A stretch of DNA of 64,000 bases from Bettongia penicillata ogilbyi (taxonomy: Eukaryota > Chordata > Mammalia > Diprotodontia > Potoroidae), in the NCBI GenBank assembly GCA_023548195.1, contig JAJHZJ010000311.1:11033299-11097298 (forward strand), read 5' to 3'. Position numbers and translations under genes: made by a program. This document shows positions 43,790 to 55,595 of this stretch, in pieces. The notes beneath the pieces are model-generated. The model worked only from the letters and a program-made list of their open reading frames with translations. It was not told the DNA's origin and did not search any database. Position 1 is the first letter of the stretch; the number at the start of each line of letters is the position of its first letter.

Positions 43790-44830
43790 AACCAACCCCC
43801 TCCCATTACCCAACAAATGATCACCCAATCCCTACCTGCAGGTTTCCAACAATAGGGAGATTAATCTTCATGAAACTCACCCCAATTACAGCTAGTTTTA
43901 GTTGTTAATAAGTTTTTGCTTATGTCAAGGCTGAATTGGTCTCTCAGCAGCTCTCATTCATCTTCCATATGACAACTCTTCACAATAGCAAACACCTCTA
44001 GTATAGCTTTCTTGAGCCTTCTGTTGACCATGGTAAACCTTTCCATTTTATACCAATGATATTCACATGGTCTGGACTTAAAACTCTTCATCAACTTGAT
44101 TGTTTTCTTCTACATGCCTTCCATCTTTATAAATGCCCTTCCTAAACTGTGGCACTCAAAATTAAACAAAATGTAGTTTAACTATGGTAAAACTGGAATT
44201 ATCTCTCCTTTATTCTTGGAAACTATGGATATCTGAATGCAGTCCAAGAATACATTAGATCTCCTGTCTGACACAGCACACTGTTGTCTCCTAAAGTCAT
44301 TAGAGTTATTCCTGAAAGTCTATTAATCCTTATTTATTTTTCAAACTGATGTTTAACATACCTCCCCCTCCAACCATCTTGTACTCATTCAGTTACTGGC
44401 TGAAAATCAGTGTAACACTTTACATTTGTCCCTATTACATCTGACCATATTTGATTTAATCAAATGAGGAATGGGGAACATGTAGCCTCAAAGTCACATG
44501 TGGTCCTCTAAGTCCTCAAGTGGTGCCTTTTGACTGAATCCAAACTTCACAGATCCCTTAATAAAAGGATTTGTTCCTTAAAATTAGGACTCAGTCAAAA
44601 GGCCACATCCAACGACCTTAAAGGCCACAGGAGGCCTCGAGGCTACAGGTTCCTTACTTCTTTATCTAGACTTTCAAAACCCATTCTGGATTCTGCCTGT
44701 CATCTCCATATGAATTATCTATCCCTCCTAGCTTTGTGTAATCTCCATATTTTATAGCCATGTCATCTATGCCTTTATCCAAGTCATTGATAAAAATGTT
44801 AAACACAGAATCACTTGATCCTTCTCCTTT
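43790..44830 (-). pseudogene. L3/CR1 LINE: reverse transcriptase and 3' end
   Basis: On the minus strand 44810-44666 encodes 'SVFNIFINDLDKGIDDM' followed by 'KYGDYTKLGGI'. This is the CR1/L3 equivalent of F-N-I-F-I-N-D-L-D and then the catalytic F-A-D-D-T-K-L-G-G box, here mutated from A-D-D to G-D-Y. Plus readings such as 'ctttatccaagtcattgata' and 'ctaaactgtggcactcaaaa' are typical of reversed CR1/L3. Numerous frameshifts; inactive. Confidence 0.8.
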
Positions 44831-44899
44831 TCCTAAAACCAGTAAAAAAACAAGTCTTTGTGTATGTATGTGTGTGTATGTTCTTAGCTTGCCCAATAG

Positions 44900-45400
44900 G
44901 TCTCAGCTAATTCTTATCTTTAGGCATCTAAGACTTTTCACTACCTGCCTTCAACCTTCCTTTTCAACTATATTTTACAATACTCTGTTTCACTTCTTCT
45001 ACTCAATATTTCAGTCAAACTTCTCTTCTTGTTGTTCCTCAACCAGGATTCTCCATTTTCGTTGGCCTTCCCTTTGATCAGACTCTTCTCCAAGACCAGA
45101 GTGCACCCACGTTATATCTCCACTTATCAGACATCATAGTTTCCTTAACAATTGAATTCTTGTATCACTTTTCTTCATGAAGCTTTTTCTGATCCTCATC
45201 TACTTCTAGTAAGTTCCTTCCCCTCTCCTTGCATACTCAATATGCATATGTATCACACACTCAATAGAATACAAAAGATATAGTACTAGAGTGTGAGGAC
45301 CATTTACATTTTGTCTTTCTTTTTCTTTTTTGTATCCCCAGCACTTAGCATACTGCCTGACATGTAGTAGGTGCTTAATAAATACTTATTATAATGAATT
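44900..45400 (+). repeat. L2 LINE 3' end
   Basis: 'atgaagctttttctgatcct', 'tgtatccccagcacttagca', 'tactgcctgacatgtagtag' and 'gtgcttaataaatacttatt' are the L2 terminal region. It lies between the two L3 blocks, probably as an insertion. Confidence 0.75.
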
Positions 45401-45547
45401 AAATTGTGTTTGTGATCCCACTCCCTAGAACAGTGTTTGGTACATGGAAACTTTAAAAATGTTTTCATTGAATGATAAATTATTCCTGAAACTGTTACTA
45501 TTATTGCCCTTTACCATGTTGTTCTATTCACTCTATTACTTTTTATT

Positions 45548-45662
45548 CACTATATACATACATATACACATGTATACATACATAATATATACAGGCATAT
45601 ATATTCAATATACATATTCATACATATACATACATACACACACACACATATATATATAATTA
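45548..45662. repeat. TA/CA-rich microsatellite
   Basis: Mixed ATAC, CATA and (CA)n/(TA)n tracts. Confidence 0.85.
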
Positions 45663-45711
45663 TCAAATGATTATCACATCTGGGTATCTATATCAATCTG
45701 TGAAGAAAACT

Positions 45712-46032
45712 TTAATTTTTCCTCCTTATCTTAACAATTTCTTTTAATGTGTTTTGAATTTTCATTCTTAAGGATTTCCCAGCCCTCTTTTTAGGATTTC
45801 TCTTTAGTATCTCAGTCAATGGAAACCTACTATGTTTTGTGTGAACTCTTTGAAATCTGCCATTCCAGAAACATTGCAACCTGTCCTTGGATTTTCTTTC
45901 CACTATCAGAAACTTCAGGAGGGAGTGATCAATTCTCACCAAAGTTTGCATCATTAACAACCCAGCCACCAATTTCTTCTTGTTGGTGAGAACAAAATCC
46001 AGAAGAAAATTGTCACTTGTTGATTGCTTCAT
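45712..46032 (-). pseudogene. L3/CR1 LINE: endonuclease C-terminal remnant
   Basis: A 106-codon minus-strand open frame starts with 'NFLLDFVLTNKKKLV' and continues with 'IDHSLLKFLI'. This matches the CR1-clade endonuclease end (L-L-D-L-V-L-T-N-K-E-G-L-V ... S-D-H-x-x-V-x-F). It is upstream, in minus orientation, of the reverse-transcriptase remnant at 43790-44830, so both could be one element split by an L2 insertion and a deletion. Confidence 0.75.
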
Positions 46033-46222
46033 GACTGAAGGATAAAATTATCATTCAAACAAGTTAAGAAAGCATGTCATTCCTTTTTTTAAAGAAAGAG
46101 AATACAACATGATGTTTGTATGTTTAAAGTCTTATGTCATTATTATGTCATACCTCTACACTGGTATCATATCTGTTTCCTTAACTCCTCATCTACAGTC
46201 ACTTTCTCTCCAGTTTGTCTTT

Positions 46223-46340
46223 AGGATAAACACAGTAGTTCAAACCAAAATACATAGCTCTGGGCTTTACTTAAGACATAAATGGATATCTAAGTAAATG
46301 ATCATCCATCCAAATATCTGGAAAATGAGTCTCTAATAAT
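46223..46340 (+). repeat. Paired dispersed repeat, copy 2
   Basis: Gap-free counterpart of 43223-43340. The pair brackets the L3/CR1 copy in direct orientation. Confidence 0.75.
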
Positions 46341-48814
46341 GACGACAAAAACTGCTTATTTTTTTCTTCCCTCCATTGATCTTTATACACACTTGCTTTG
46401 ATTCTTGTGAAAGTAACAATGTGCAATGCTACCTTTTTTAACATATACAAAATTTCCCTTGAAAGGTTATACCCATCCAGAATTTTTTCTACTCATGGGA
46501 TCATCATGCCTTGGTGAAAACTATAAAATCAATTTTACCTCGTAGATTCAGACCTCTAGTTAACCTCCTTGTTTTGTATATTTTGTGCCTTTATGCATAT
46601 GTTTTTTAGGCTACGGCCTTTGACATTATTCACCATTGTATGTAATTTGATGGCTATACATAAACCATTGTATCTCCTCTTCCAAATCCTTTGTGTTTGA
46701 AGATCACAAGTTCTCATAGGTCTTTCTAAGCCAATGAGAGAAATTATCATTTCTCTATAATGTTAATAATTAATTATTGAATTAGGACTAGGATTTTTCA
46801 GAAGCTTTTACATTACTCAATCTCTGAACTGATCTGCTGATAATGAGATTGAATTAACTTTCTCCTCCATCTTGTTCAGATCACACCCCACATAGGTAGG
46901 AAAGTCCATTATGGTCTGCACAGATTTGATGAGGATAAATTCTTTGATCAGTTTGCCCAAGTCTGGGCAATTTAGAAGGAAATGACATAAAGTTATATCC
47001 CTTCCAGTCCCTCATTAGAATAGGTCCACCTCTTATTCTAGTATTTATTCTCTCTCATTAATTACTAACCAATAAGAGTTGGTCACCACCCTTAGGAACA
47101 CCCACTCTTCCAAAGCCATACAAACTGTGAGACTACCACCCAGATTTTCCTTTGGCATTCTAGAGTGTCACTGACCCATTTTATTGGCAATGCACTACCA
47201 TTATTAATAAAATGGCTCATTACCCAGAAATTATGTCTCTCAAACTTTTTAAGCATTTATACCCAAAAGATCCAGCAACAAGTTATATCTAAGACCCAAC
47301 TTAGCTAAGTTCAGAGAAGTCTATTTGACTTTCAGTTTGGCCACCAGAAAAAAAAAATCAGCCTCAGTAACTCAAAAAGTCATCTTCTAAGATATGAAGG
47401 TAGTTATTTTTGATAACTAAGTCTTAAATCATTATCCCCAAAGTTTGACCATAGAAATTTCAAGCTGTCTGAGTACAACCCCAAAGCAACAATTTGAAAA
47501 AAAGAGAACTTCAGACAACTGACAAGGCTGCACCACTAATCTTCATGATTGATATTTTCACTTAAATTCACTGATTGCTTTACCAGAGATTTCCACTAGG
47601 ATGAAGATTTTTAGCATGGGGCCCAATGTTTCAACTTGGATGGGAAAAAATACATGTTTATTTAAATAAAATTGGTTTCCTTTGCAATCCTATCCATTTT
47701 GTTTTAGGCATTTAAAAACTATAGAAATTCATTGGCTCTGCCAGTCTGCCATAGGGGTCATTGAAACAAAAATGTTAGGAACCTCTTACTTTTTTAGACA
47801 AAATCTCAGTCTTTCTACTCCCTGTGTGATCTTTGAAGACTACTGAGCCTTTCTGAATCTGGATTTGTACATTAAAGAGAATGCCTGCAAAGATGAAATC
47901 ATTGGTCTTAAAATTACTGAAATAAATTATGTGATATGCACATTAATAAGAAGCATGGCACTCAGCAAGATCTGAGTTTAAGTCCCATCTCTGATGAATA
48001 TGGGCTGTGCAGACAATAAGTTCTGGGGATACAAATACATTTAAAAATATTTTTAAAATATTGAAAAAAAAACCCTGCCCTCAAGAAGCTTGCTGTTTAA
48101 TTGGGGAAGATAACACATATCACCTGAAGAGGAGAAGGAAGTTGGGAGAAGTGGGAAGGAGGCAAAGCTAACCAGAATCAGAGTATGATGGAGGAGTTGA
48201 AAAGTAGTAAACCTAGTGAGAAATGGGGAAAAGCATGTGTTGAGCCTTTTTCTTATATAGGGTCCCCAGAGTTTATGGAGCTATGTGTCCTAGGAGAAAT
48301 CAATGAAGCCTTTAGTACTCTAGGCAGCTCCCTAAGATTATAATTTACAGATGAGATAAAAATCCACATTCATCAAGAGTTATATAGTTCTATACATCAG
48401 TGGAATCAAGGATTTGTACCACTATTACCAACCCTCACAAAACCCCAAATCCTTAATTTCAAAATCATTGTGAATAATTTCTTTCAATAAACAGGAACAG
48501 ATATTGTTTGAAAGAGGATTCAACCCAAAAATTCATTTAGTCTTCAAGCAATTTATTACAACTTATAAATTCACAATATTTCAAAGAGAGATATTGAATC
48601 CTTAAAAGTTAAAAGATTTATTTCTCATGATCAGTCCATAGACATTGGGAAAGTAGAAAATATGAAACATCTAGTGATGAGTAATTCCCAAGGAAATAAT
48701 TATAAATACAAGTCAAATAAATTGGTGATTCTTGTCTTTTAAATTAGACTTCATATGGAATGATGGATTTTTCTGATTTGCTTTATAGGAATTTTATACC
48801 AAGTCATTTCTCCC
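46341..48814. other. Mostly unique DNA with old repeat traces
   Basis: A MIR-like trace lies near 47790-47900. A module with 'ttctggggatacaaatacat' and 'ctgccctcaagaagcttgct' at 47990-48125 is an old repeat tail. No coding frame of note. Confidence 0.5.
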
Positions 48815-48817
48815 TAC

Positions 48818-49010
48818 GTTTTATGGAATAGCATGGAGGTCTAGTTGATAGAACATTGGACTGAGAGTCAGAATCTCATAAATTCTCTTTCTGGCTCTGT
48901 CATTGGCTTACTGTGTGGCCTTGAGATACTTATTCTGACTCTCCCCACTTCAGTTTCTTCAGCTGTAAAATTTGGATAATGACCCTGACCTACCTCATGG
49001 AATGCTGTGG
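48818..49010 (+). repeat. MIR/tRNA-SINE-type copy
   Basis: 'gcatggaggtctagttgata', 'ctggctctgtcattggctta', 'ctgtgtggccttgagatact' and 'gacctacctcatggaatg' follow SINE order. Confidence 0.65.
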
Positions 49011-49284
49011 AATTTAGGCTATAAAGTCTAGAGATTTCACCACTCATGATCATCCTTGGCCAAATATTGTAACATGTTTTTCTTCCCATTCTCATGTCAG
49101 ACAACACACGCTTTTCATAAAGATATTGATACTCCTATCGTAACCAGGTTTCTGCAGTCTTCACTCTTCGGACAATAATAAACACAATACAGGCCTATTT
49201 TTTCAGATGGAGACATTAAGCAGTATGAATGTCCCCACATCACAGAAGTCATCACTCATGTAGCATTGTAACTTTCATGCCATA

Positions 49285-49535
49285 AACATGGCACAGTATC
49301 TGAATTTGGATCTAGGAAGACCTGAGTTAAAATCAGCCTCAAACATTTATTTACTAGCTGAGTGTCCTTCCTTGGGTAAGTCACTTAATCTGTTTGCCTC
49401 AGTTTCTTCACCTATAAAATAGGGATAATAATAGCATTTAACTCCCAGGATTGTTGTGAGGATAAAATGAGATATTCGTCCAATACTTTGAAAACCTTAC
49501 AGCACTATGTAAATTATAGTTGTTATTAAGCATCT
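49285..49535 (+). repeat. tRNA-SINE/MIR-type copy
   Basis: 'gacctgagttaaaatcagcc', 'tgcctcagtttcttcaccta', 'taaaatagggataataatag' and 'ggattgttgtgaggataaaa' run through the core to the tail. Confidence 0.75.
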
Positions 49536-49539
49536 TTTG

Positions 49540-50376
49540 TTTACTTCAAATTAAAGTGAACTCAGGTCAGCCACAGATAACTTATGTTACATCTTCTACC
49601 TAATTAATTCTCTTATTGACAATATCATTACTATGTCTTTATGCAAGCTTCAGGAGGTAGAAGGAATGGTGGCTAAAAGGATATGAAATGAACCTTCCTA
49701 GAAATTTCCCAGGAAATATAAACAAAAAAATAAGTGAAGATTGGATATAGAATTTCTATACTTTCAAGACTACTAGCATCCTGACCTAGGTCCTTTATAT
49801 TTATGAAGAGAAAGATCAGGATGAGATGTGTTGCTAAGGGAAATGAATAAGAGGTTACTGGCATTTTCAGTCTTCTCAAACTAGCCCATAATTTGTAATT
49901 TGCATAACACAAAGAAGTATGAGGGAGGAGGTTAAAAGTAGTTTTCTTAACACAGATTTCACTTTTCTTCCCTCCCATTTTGGAAATTAGAGGCCAGGGA
50001 GTATTGCCTCATTTGAGAGTATAATAAGAAGTAAAAGCTAAAATGGATTTCTGAACATAAGTTAGATGTGAGTTTAACTAAGGGATTCACAGGAAATAGA
50101 AGAAATTAATTCAAAGAAGTATTCTGAGGGAAGACAGGATCAAAGACTGGCTCAAGGAAAGAGCTTCACACCCATTGGCTGAAAGATTTGGGAGAGGAAG
50201 CTTTCTCCAAGGAGAAAGGTTTACTAACCTCAGTATCCCTAGTCAATGTTGGAAAGAATATATTGTGATTCTAAGATAGTGGGATAGCTGAACAGAAGCT
50301 ACAGAGGCCATATGACACCCAGAAGGGAGCTCTCTCGGACAGTGGAAGAAGTTTAATGCATACTCTAAATTATCTG

Positions 50377-50418
<42 letters not shown>

Positions 50419-51084
50419 ATCTATTTATCTTTCTACCTATCTTACATATATATATATATATATATCTCATATAATTATCTTACCTAATATGTCAGAGAAA
50501 CAAGACGTAACATAAATTGGCAATATCTCTTCTAGATTTTAAGGTTTTACTTAGTATAATCAAATAATGAGAATTTTTGGAATCTAAGATACAGAGAGAG
50601 GGTCTAAGATTTATCTACTTCAAAAACAAGGATAAGTTGATTGAAGCTACAACTTAAAATAACTGACTCACTGACTATAAATGCCCTCACAATTTCCTTG
50701 AGGCAAAAAAAATGCCCATTAATATGTTTGCCTTTGTGATATTTTGGGAAACTGGGGAATGGGACCCCAGAATGTGAATAGTTGATCAGAGAGAGAGAGA
50801 AACAGATGACCCTAAAATCTCTAGTTGCCTTAAAACAAATTAAAATAATTAGGGAATTTGAATAATATCTAAGTTAGCTATGAAAGTAAGCAGGAGATCT
50901 CATCAAGAACTTGGAGACAAAGGTACATAGAATATAATTTTTTTTTTTTTCAGGAGGTAGAAAAGTTTCTGGTGCCATTTTTAAGGAACGAGATCCTATT
51001 CTGGGTAACAAGTTTGCCTAAGGGAGAAGAAGGTGAAATGAGTGCTGGCCTTTTCCACATGACTTAAGATCACAAGAAATAATC
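49540..51084. other. Unique DNA with TCTA and TA repeats
   Basis: A (TCTA)n tract at about 50373-50419 is followed by (TA)n at about 50440-50465. The remainder has no recognised gene or repeat; a 101-codon minus-strand frame at 49673-49978 has no domain. Confidence 0.5.
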
Positions 51085-51200
51085 ATTGTGATTGAGCAAG
51101 CCTTTCAATCTTGCTGGGCCTCAAGACCATATGAAATGACAAAATTGGACTAGATCTTTAAAGTTCCTGTTCAGGTCTATGGTCTATGACTCTTACAGAC
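51085..51200 (+). repeat. MIR 3' fragment
   Basis: 'ttgctgggcctcaagaccat' and 'tggactagatctttaaagtt' resemble the MIR tail. Confidence 0.5.
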
Positions 51201-51289
51201 TCAAATTCTGTCATTAATCATTAAATAGACAGTTGATAAGAGGACTAATATGTATTGTCTAAGCAAGGCAATCCTTATATTGTATGAAG

Positions 51290-51850
51290 TCTTAATTGGG
51301 GGTCCATGAAATTAACTTTACAAGTAAAAGGCAAGGTAGACATCTTAGAAGTTTTCCTGAAAAAAAAACTGTTTTATTGAAATACAAGACAGCTTTAAGT
51401 CAGTCCCATGTTATGGTAGCCAAGAAATCAAATGTAATCTTGAGCTACCTTAGGAGGAGTACTGTTTCCAAGAATAATGAGGAGATTGTTCTCATATGGT
51501 GTCTGGTCAGATAACACCAGGAATAATATCAGAATCAAATATTAGGAAAGGTACTGATAAGCTAGAGATCATGCAAAAGAGAACAACCATGATGATGAAC
51601 AGCCTTAAGTTCCTAGCATATGCAAATTAACTGAAAGAATTTCTAATATACAAAAGAGAAGGCTGAGGACAACAGGAGAACTGCCCTGAAGTACTTATAA
51701 GGCTGTTACCTTGAAAAGGATTTGTACTTTAAATTTTTTCTATTTAACCCCAGAAAGCTGACATATTAGGGATGAGTGAAAGTTGCAAAGAGGCAGATTT
51801 ATGTTTGATGTAAAGAATAGGATACCTTTAATGCTTCAGTATTTCAAAAA
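51290..51850 (+). pseudogene. L3/CR1 LINE 3' end with ORF remnant
   Basis: The frame around 51380-51514 encodes 'KKSNVILSYLRRSTVSKN', matching the CR1/L3 C-terminal A-A-K-K-A-N-x-x-L-x-x-I-R-R segment. It is followed by 'aagctagagatcatgcaaaa' and 'gagaacaaccatgatgatga', the plus reading of the CR1/L3 3' end. Confidence 0.7.
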
Positions 51851-52235
51851 TCTGTGAATGTATCCACGTGGGTGGATTATCTCTGCACTGTTATACCTTA
51901 TAACCCATCCTTGCCTTAGCAGTTTGCTAAATACTGAAAAATCAATAGTAATTAATTAATTTGAGGCTTCTGGTGTCATATTTAGAAGATGACAGTGTTC
52001 AGTGAGTTTAAAGGAGTCCTGAGTAACTCTTAATGCACAGGTTCTATTGATGCCTTGATAGGCATTATAAAAGCAATGCTGTGATGGACACCAAAGTTAA
52101 TGTAATGAATTTCTTTTAGAAATTAGGGTTTAATAATGCTGGCAATTCCTGGGAAAGCATACTCATTAATGCTGGTATGGTGTGGATTTTTACTTAAAGC
52201 TTAGACTTGGAGAATCAACATCTCCAAAAAAGAAC
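51851..52235. other. Unique DNA
   Basis: Nothing recognised. Confidence 0.5.
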
Positions 52236-52317
52236 CTGTTATTATATCTATCTATCTATATCTATATTTATCTATCTGTATATATGTACTTATATACATA
52301 TATATATATATATATAT
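52236..52317. repeat. TATC/TA microsatellite
   Basis: (TATC)n followed by (TA)n, next to the 3' end of the L1 that follows. Confidence 0.9.
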
Positions 52318-53199
52318 CTTTTCCCCAAACCCATTCTTCCCTATCACATTTTTTCTTTTTAAGTTTTTTTCACTTAATAGTATTTTGCTTTTTCCTAATT
52401 ACATGTAAAAATAGATTTCGCCATTCATTTTTGTAAGATTATGAGTTCCAAGTTTTTCTCCCTCCATCCATTCCCTTCCCCTACCCCAATACAGCAAGCA
52501 ATCTTATATAGGTTATTCATATACATTCCTTATAGAACAACAGTATTTCATTATATTTGTATTCCACAACTTGTTCAATAATTTTTTCAAGACTTTAGAT
52601 AGCTTTGATTTCTCCATCTGAAAACTACCTGTTCATACCCTTTGATCATTTATCAATTGGGGAATGACTCATATTCTTATAAATTCAACTCATTTTTCTA
52701 TATACTTTAGAAATGGAGCCTTTATCAGAAACACTGGCTGTAAAAATTATTTCTTAGCTTTCTGATTGCCTTCTAATCTTGGTTGCATTGGTTTGGTATA
52801 CCTATTTTCTGTGATATTATTTTCCAGTTGTCTCAGTAGTTTTTGTCAAATAGTGAGTTCTTATCCCAGAAGCTGAAGTCTCTGGGTTTATCAAACAGTA
52901 TATTGCTATAGCCATTGATTACTGTGTCTTCTTATTCGCCACTCTTTTTCATAGTTAGTACCAAATAGTTTTGATGATTGCTGCTTTTTAATATAGTTTT
53001 AGATTTGGTACAGCTAGGCTACCTTCCTTTGCATGTTTTTCATTAATTCTTTTCATATTCTTGACTTTTGTGCTTCAAGATGAATTTTATTATTTTTTCT
53101 AGCTCTATAAAATATCTTTTGGTAATTTGATTTGTATGGAACAGAATAAGGAAAGTAATTTAGATAAAATTGTCATTTTATCATATTAGCTCAACCTGC

Positions 53200-53451
53200 C
53201 AATGAGTATGAGTCAACATCTTACATACTATATCAAGATAAGGTTGAAATGGACACATGATTTAGACATAAAGGGTGATACCACAAGAAAATTAGGAGAA
53301 CAAGGAATAATTTACCTGTCAAATCTATGGAAAATAGAACAATTTATGACCAAAGAAGAGATAGAGAACATTTTGAAATGTGAAATGGATAATTTTGATT
53401 ACATGAAATTAAAAATAAGTTTTTGCAGAAACAAAACCAATGCATTTGTAA
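53200..53451 (+). other. Inverted, displaced ORF2 segment inside the L1
   Basis: Within the minus-strand L1, about 250 bases read on the plus strand as 'YYIKIRLKWTHDLDIKGD' to 'MDNFDYMKLKISF'. These are homologous to 57853-58044 of the other L1. The same segment is missing from its proper place in the minus copy. The boundary sequence 'aaaccaatgca' occurs at both the displaced segment's end and the deletion junction. Confidence 0.75.
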
Positions 53452-54742
53452 GAAAGGTGTTTTGTAATTGTGTTTATATTGTTACTGGATTTGTCTTGGC
53501 AGACAGACTTCCAAGTATCTTATATTCTCTACAGTTATTTTAAATGAAATCTGTCTTTCTATTACTTGCTGCAGAACTTTATTTTTACTGTACAGAAATG
53601 CTGATGATGTATGTGAGTTTATTTTATATCCTGCCACTTTGCTAAAGTTCTTATTTAATTCAAGTACTTTTCTGATTAACTCTCAAAGATTCTCTAAGTA
53701 TACCCTAGTTTTTTTTCTTCATTGCATATTCTAATTGCTTCAATTTCTTTGTCTTCTCATTACTAAAGCTAAGGTTTCTAGTACAAGGCTGAATAACAGT
53801 AGGGCTAATAGGCATCCTTGTTCATCTCTGATCTTTTTGGGTATCCCATTGCATATAATGTTTGCAGCTAGTTTTAGATAGATACTGCTTATATGTTAAG
53901 GAAAACCCCATTTATTGCTATGCTCTTTAGTATTTCTAATAAGAATGAATATCATATTTTGTCAAAAGCTTTTTGTGCATCTATTATAATAATGGTGATT
54001 TCTGTTAATTTTGCTATTGATGTCATCAATTATGTTGATGGTTTTCCTAACATTTAACCAGTCCTGCATTCCCAAAATTCCTTGGTCATAGTGTATTATA
54101 TTCATGATAAATTGCTGTAATCTCTTTACTACTATTTTATTTAAATTTTTGCATCATTATCCATTAGGGAAATTGATCTATAATGTTCTTTCTCTGTTTT
54201 GGCTCTTCCTGGTTTAGGTATCAGCATTATATTTTTGTTGTACAAGGAATTTGGTAGGACTCCTTCTTTGCCTATTTTCCCAAAGAGTTTATGTAGTATT
54301 AGAATTAGTCTTTAAATATTTGTTAGATTTCACTTGTGAATCCATCTAGTCCTTGAGATTTTTTTTCTTAGAAAGTTCATTAATGACTTGTTCAATTTCT
54401 TTTTCTAAAATGGAGTAATTTAAGTATCTTATTTCCTCTTCTGTTAATCTAGGCAATTTATGTTTCTGTAAAATATTCATCCATTTCACTTTGATTGTTA
54501 GATGTATTGGCATACAGGTGGGCAAAAGAGCTCGGTAGTATTGCTTTAATTTCTTCATCATTGGTGGTGACTTCACCCTTTTCATTTGTGACACTGATTA
54601 TTTGGCTTTCTTTTTTTTAAATCAAATCAACCAAAGTTTTATCTATTTTATTATTTTGTTTCATAAAAGTAGATTTTAGTTTTATTTATTGGTTCAGTAG
54701 TTTTTTTTTTCAATTTTATAAATCTTTCCTTTGATTAAATGT
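53452..54742 (-). pseudogene. L1 ORF2 linker and reverse transcriptase remnant
   Basis: In minus orientation: linker with a K-x-N-K-I-D-K-P-L-V-like stretch, '[10 protein letters not shown]', degenerate reverse-transcriptase blocks, and near 53500 an 'ENIRYLEVCLPRQ'-like element (L1 Y-L-G-x-x-L). Interrupted by stops throughout; no activity expected. Confidence 0.75.
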
Positions 54743-55595
54743 CTGCAAGTCACCTAGCTGAACTTTTGTGGGCCAAGGTAGTGGAGTGATCAGTAAATAC
54801 CATCCCCTCCTCCCTTGTAGACCTTGAAAAACCCAGAAAATGTTTCCCCAGGAAAAATCCTGGAACGGTGGGATCAGGAGAAGGGGTAAATAATCTCTTA
54901 GCCCATGAGGCTAGGAAAATCACAAAGGGGGTTCACCCTTGCTGTGATTGAAGGTGTCCAATGAAGGACCAGGCAGCCCTACCTCAGGGAACCTGGAGGA
55001 GATTCTGAGCCCCAAGAAGGTGGAGCCCACAACTGCCAACATCAGGACCCCATGCATAACTCAGCACCCCAGAGTAATTGGAAAGACTTTAACACAGACT
55101 GATTCACCAACCACTGAGCTTACCTACACTCTCGTTCAACAGAGGAGACCTCATGTGACCAGAACAATTGCTCCCCCACACTTAATGCAGCTAGCTTCAG
55201 GGTAACTCCAGGGAAGCTCAGAAAGACTTCACCTGGCATCCGCACAAAAATATATTATAGTTGAGGGAAAGAGGGGAGTAAGATAAGCATTTTTTTAGAT
55301 TGACTCCCATCTAATTTGGTTCAGGGAGGGAAAAACAAACTCAGTTAGGTATAGAAATCTAACTAACTCTATAGGCAGTAGGAGAGCAAGGGTAAAAGAA
55401 AAGGGAGGGGATGCTAAAAGGGAGGGAAGAAGTAATAAGGGAAAAGTGGGCTAAACAGAAATAGGAGATCAAAGAATTGGGTATGCAGCTGAAAGAAGGT
55501 AGGGAAGATAGAGGGAGGCAGTGGTTAAAAATTAAAACTATTGTGGAGGGGAAGAGAGAAGGGAGAACTAAAAGCATAAATGAGGGGAAAGGGGA
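54743..55595 (+). other. L1 5' UTR-like segment, no ORF1
   Basis: Begins near 'gggccaaggtagtggagtga' (54769-54788), which resembles the usual L1 head 'ggagccaagatggcggag'. It runs about 0.85 kb straight into the ORF2 endonuclease. I find none of the ORF1 hallmarks here: no coiled-coil heptads, no RRM-like segment, no Y-P-A-K-L motif. An 85-codon open frame at 54948-55205 has no similarity to ORF1. Confidence 0.55.

Larger units (their letters stand above)
52345..54742 (-). mobile_element. L1, direct (3') half of a 5'-inverted copy
   Basis: Minus-oriented L1 from the ORF2 linker (54742) through the reverse transcriptase to the 3' UTR and A-rich end (about 52345-52370). At 54594-54346 the minus strand encodes '[19 protein letters not shown]', the conserved segment before the L1 reverse transcriptase. 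Junction and content suggest one insertion with 54743-56697 by twin priming. It is internally rearranged at 53200-53451 and has many stops and frameshifts. Confidence 0.8.

Noticed and set aside
44666..44896. A 76-codon minus-strand frame as a host gene
   Set aside because: It encodes the catalytic-box region of an L3/CR1 reverse transcriptase with the key Asp residues lost.
49673..49978. A 101-codon minus-strand frame
   Set aside because: Hydrophobic and low-complexity, no domain or conserved neighbour; length is within chance for this much AT-rich DNA.
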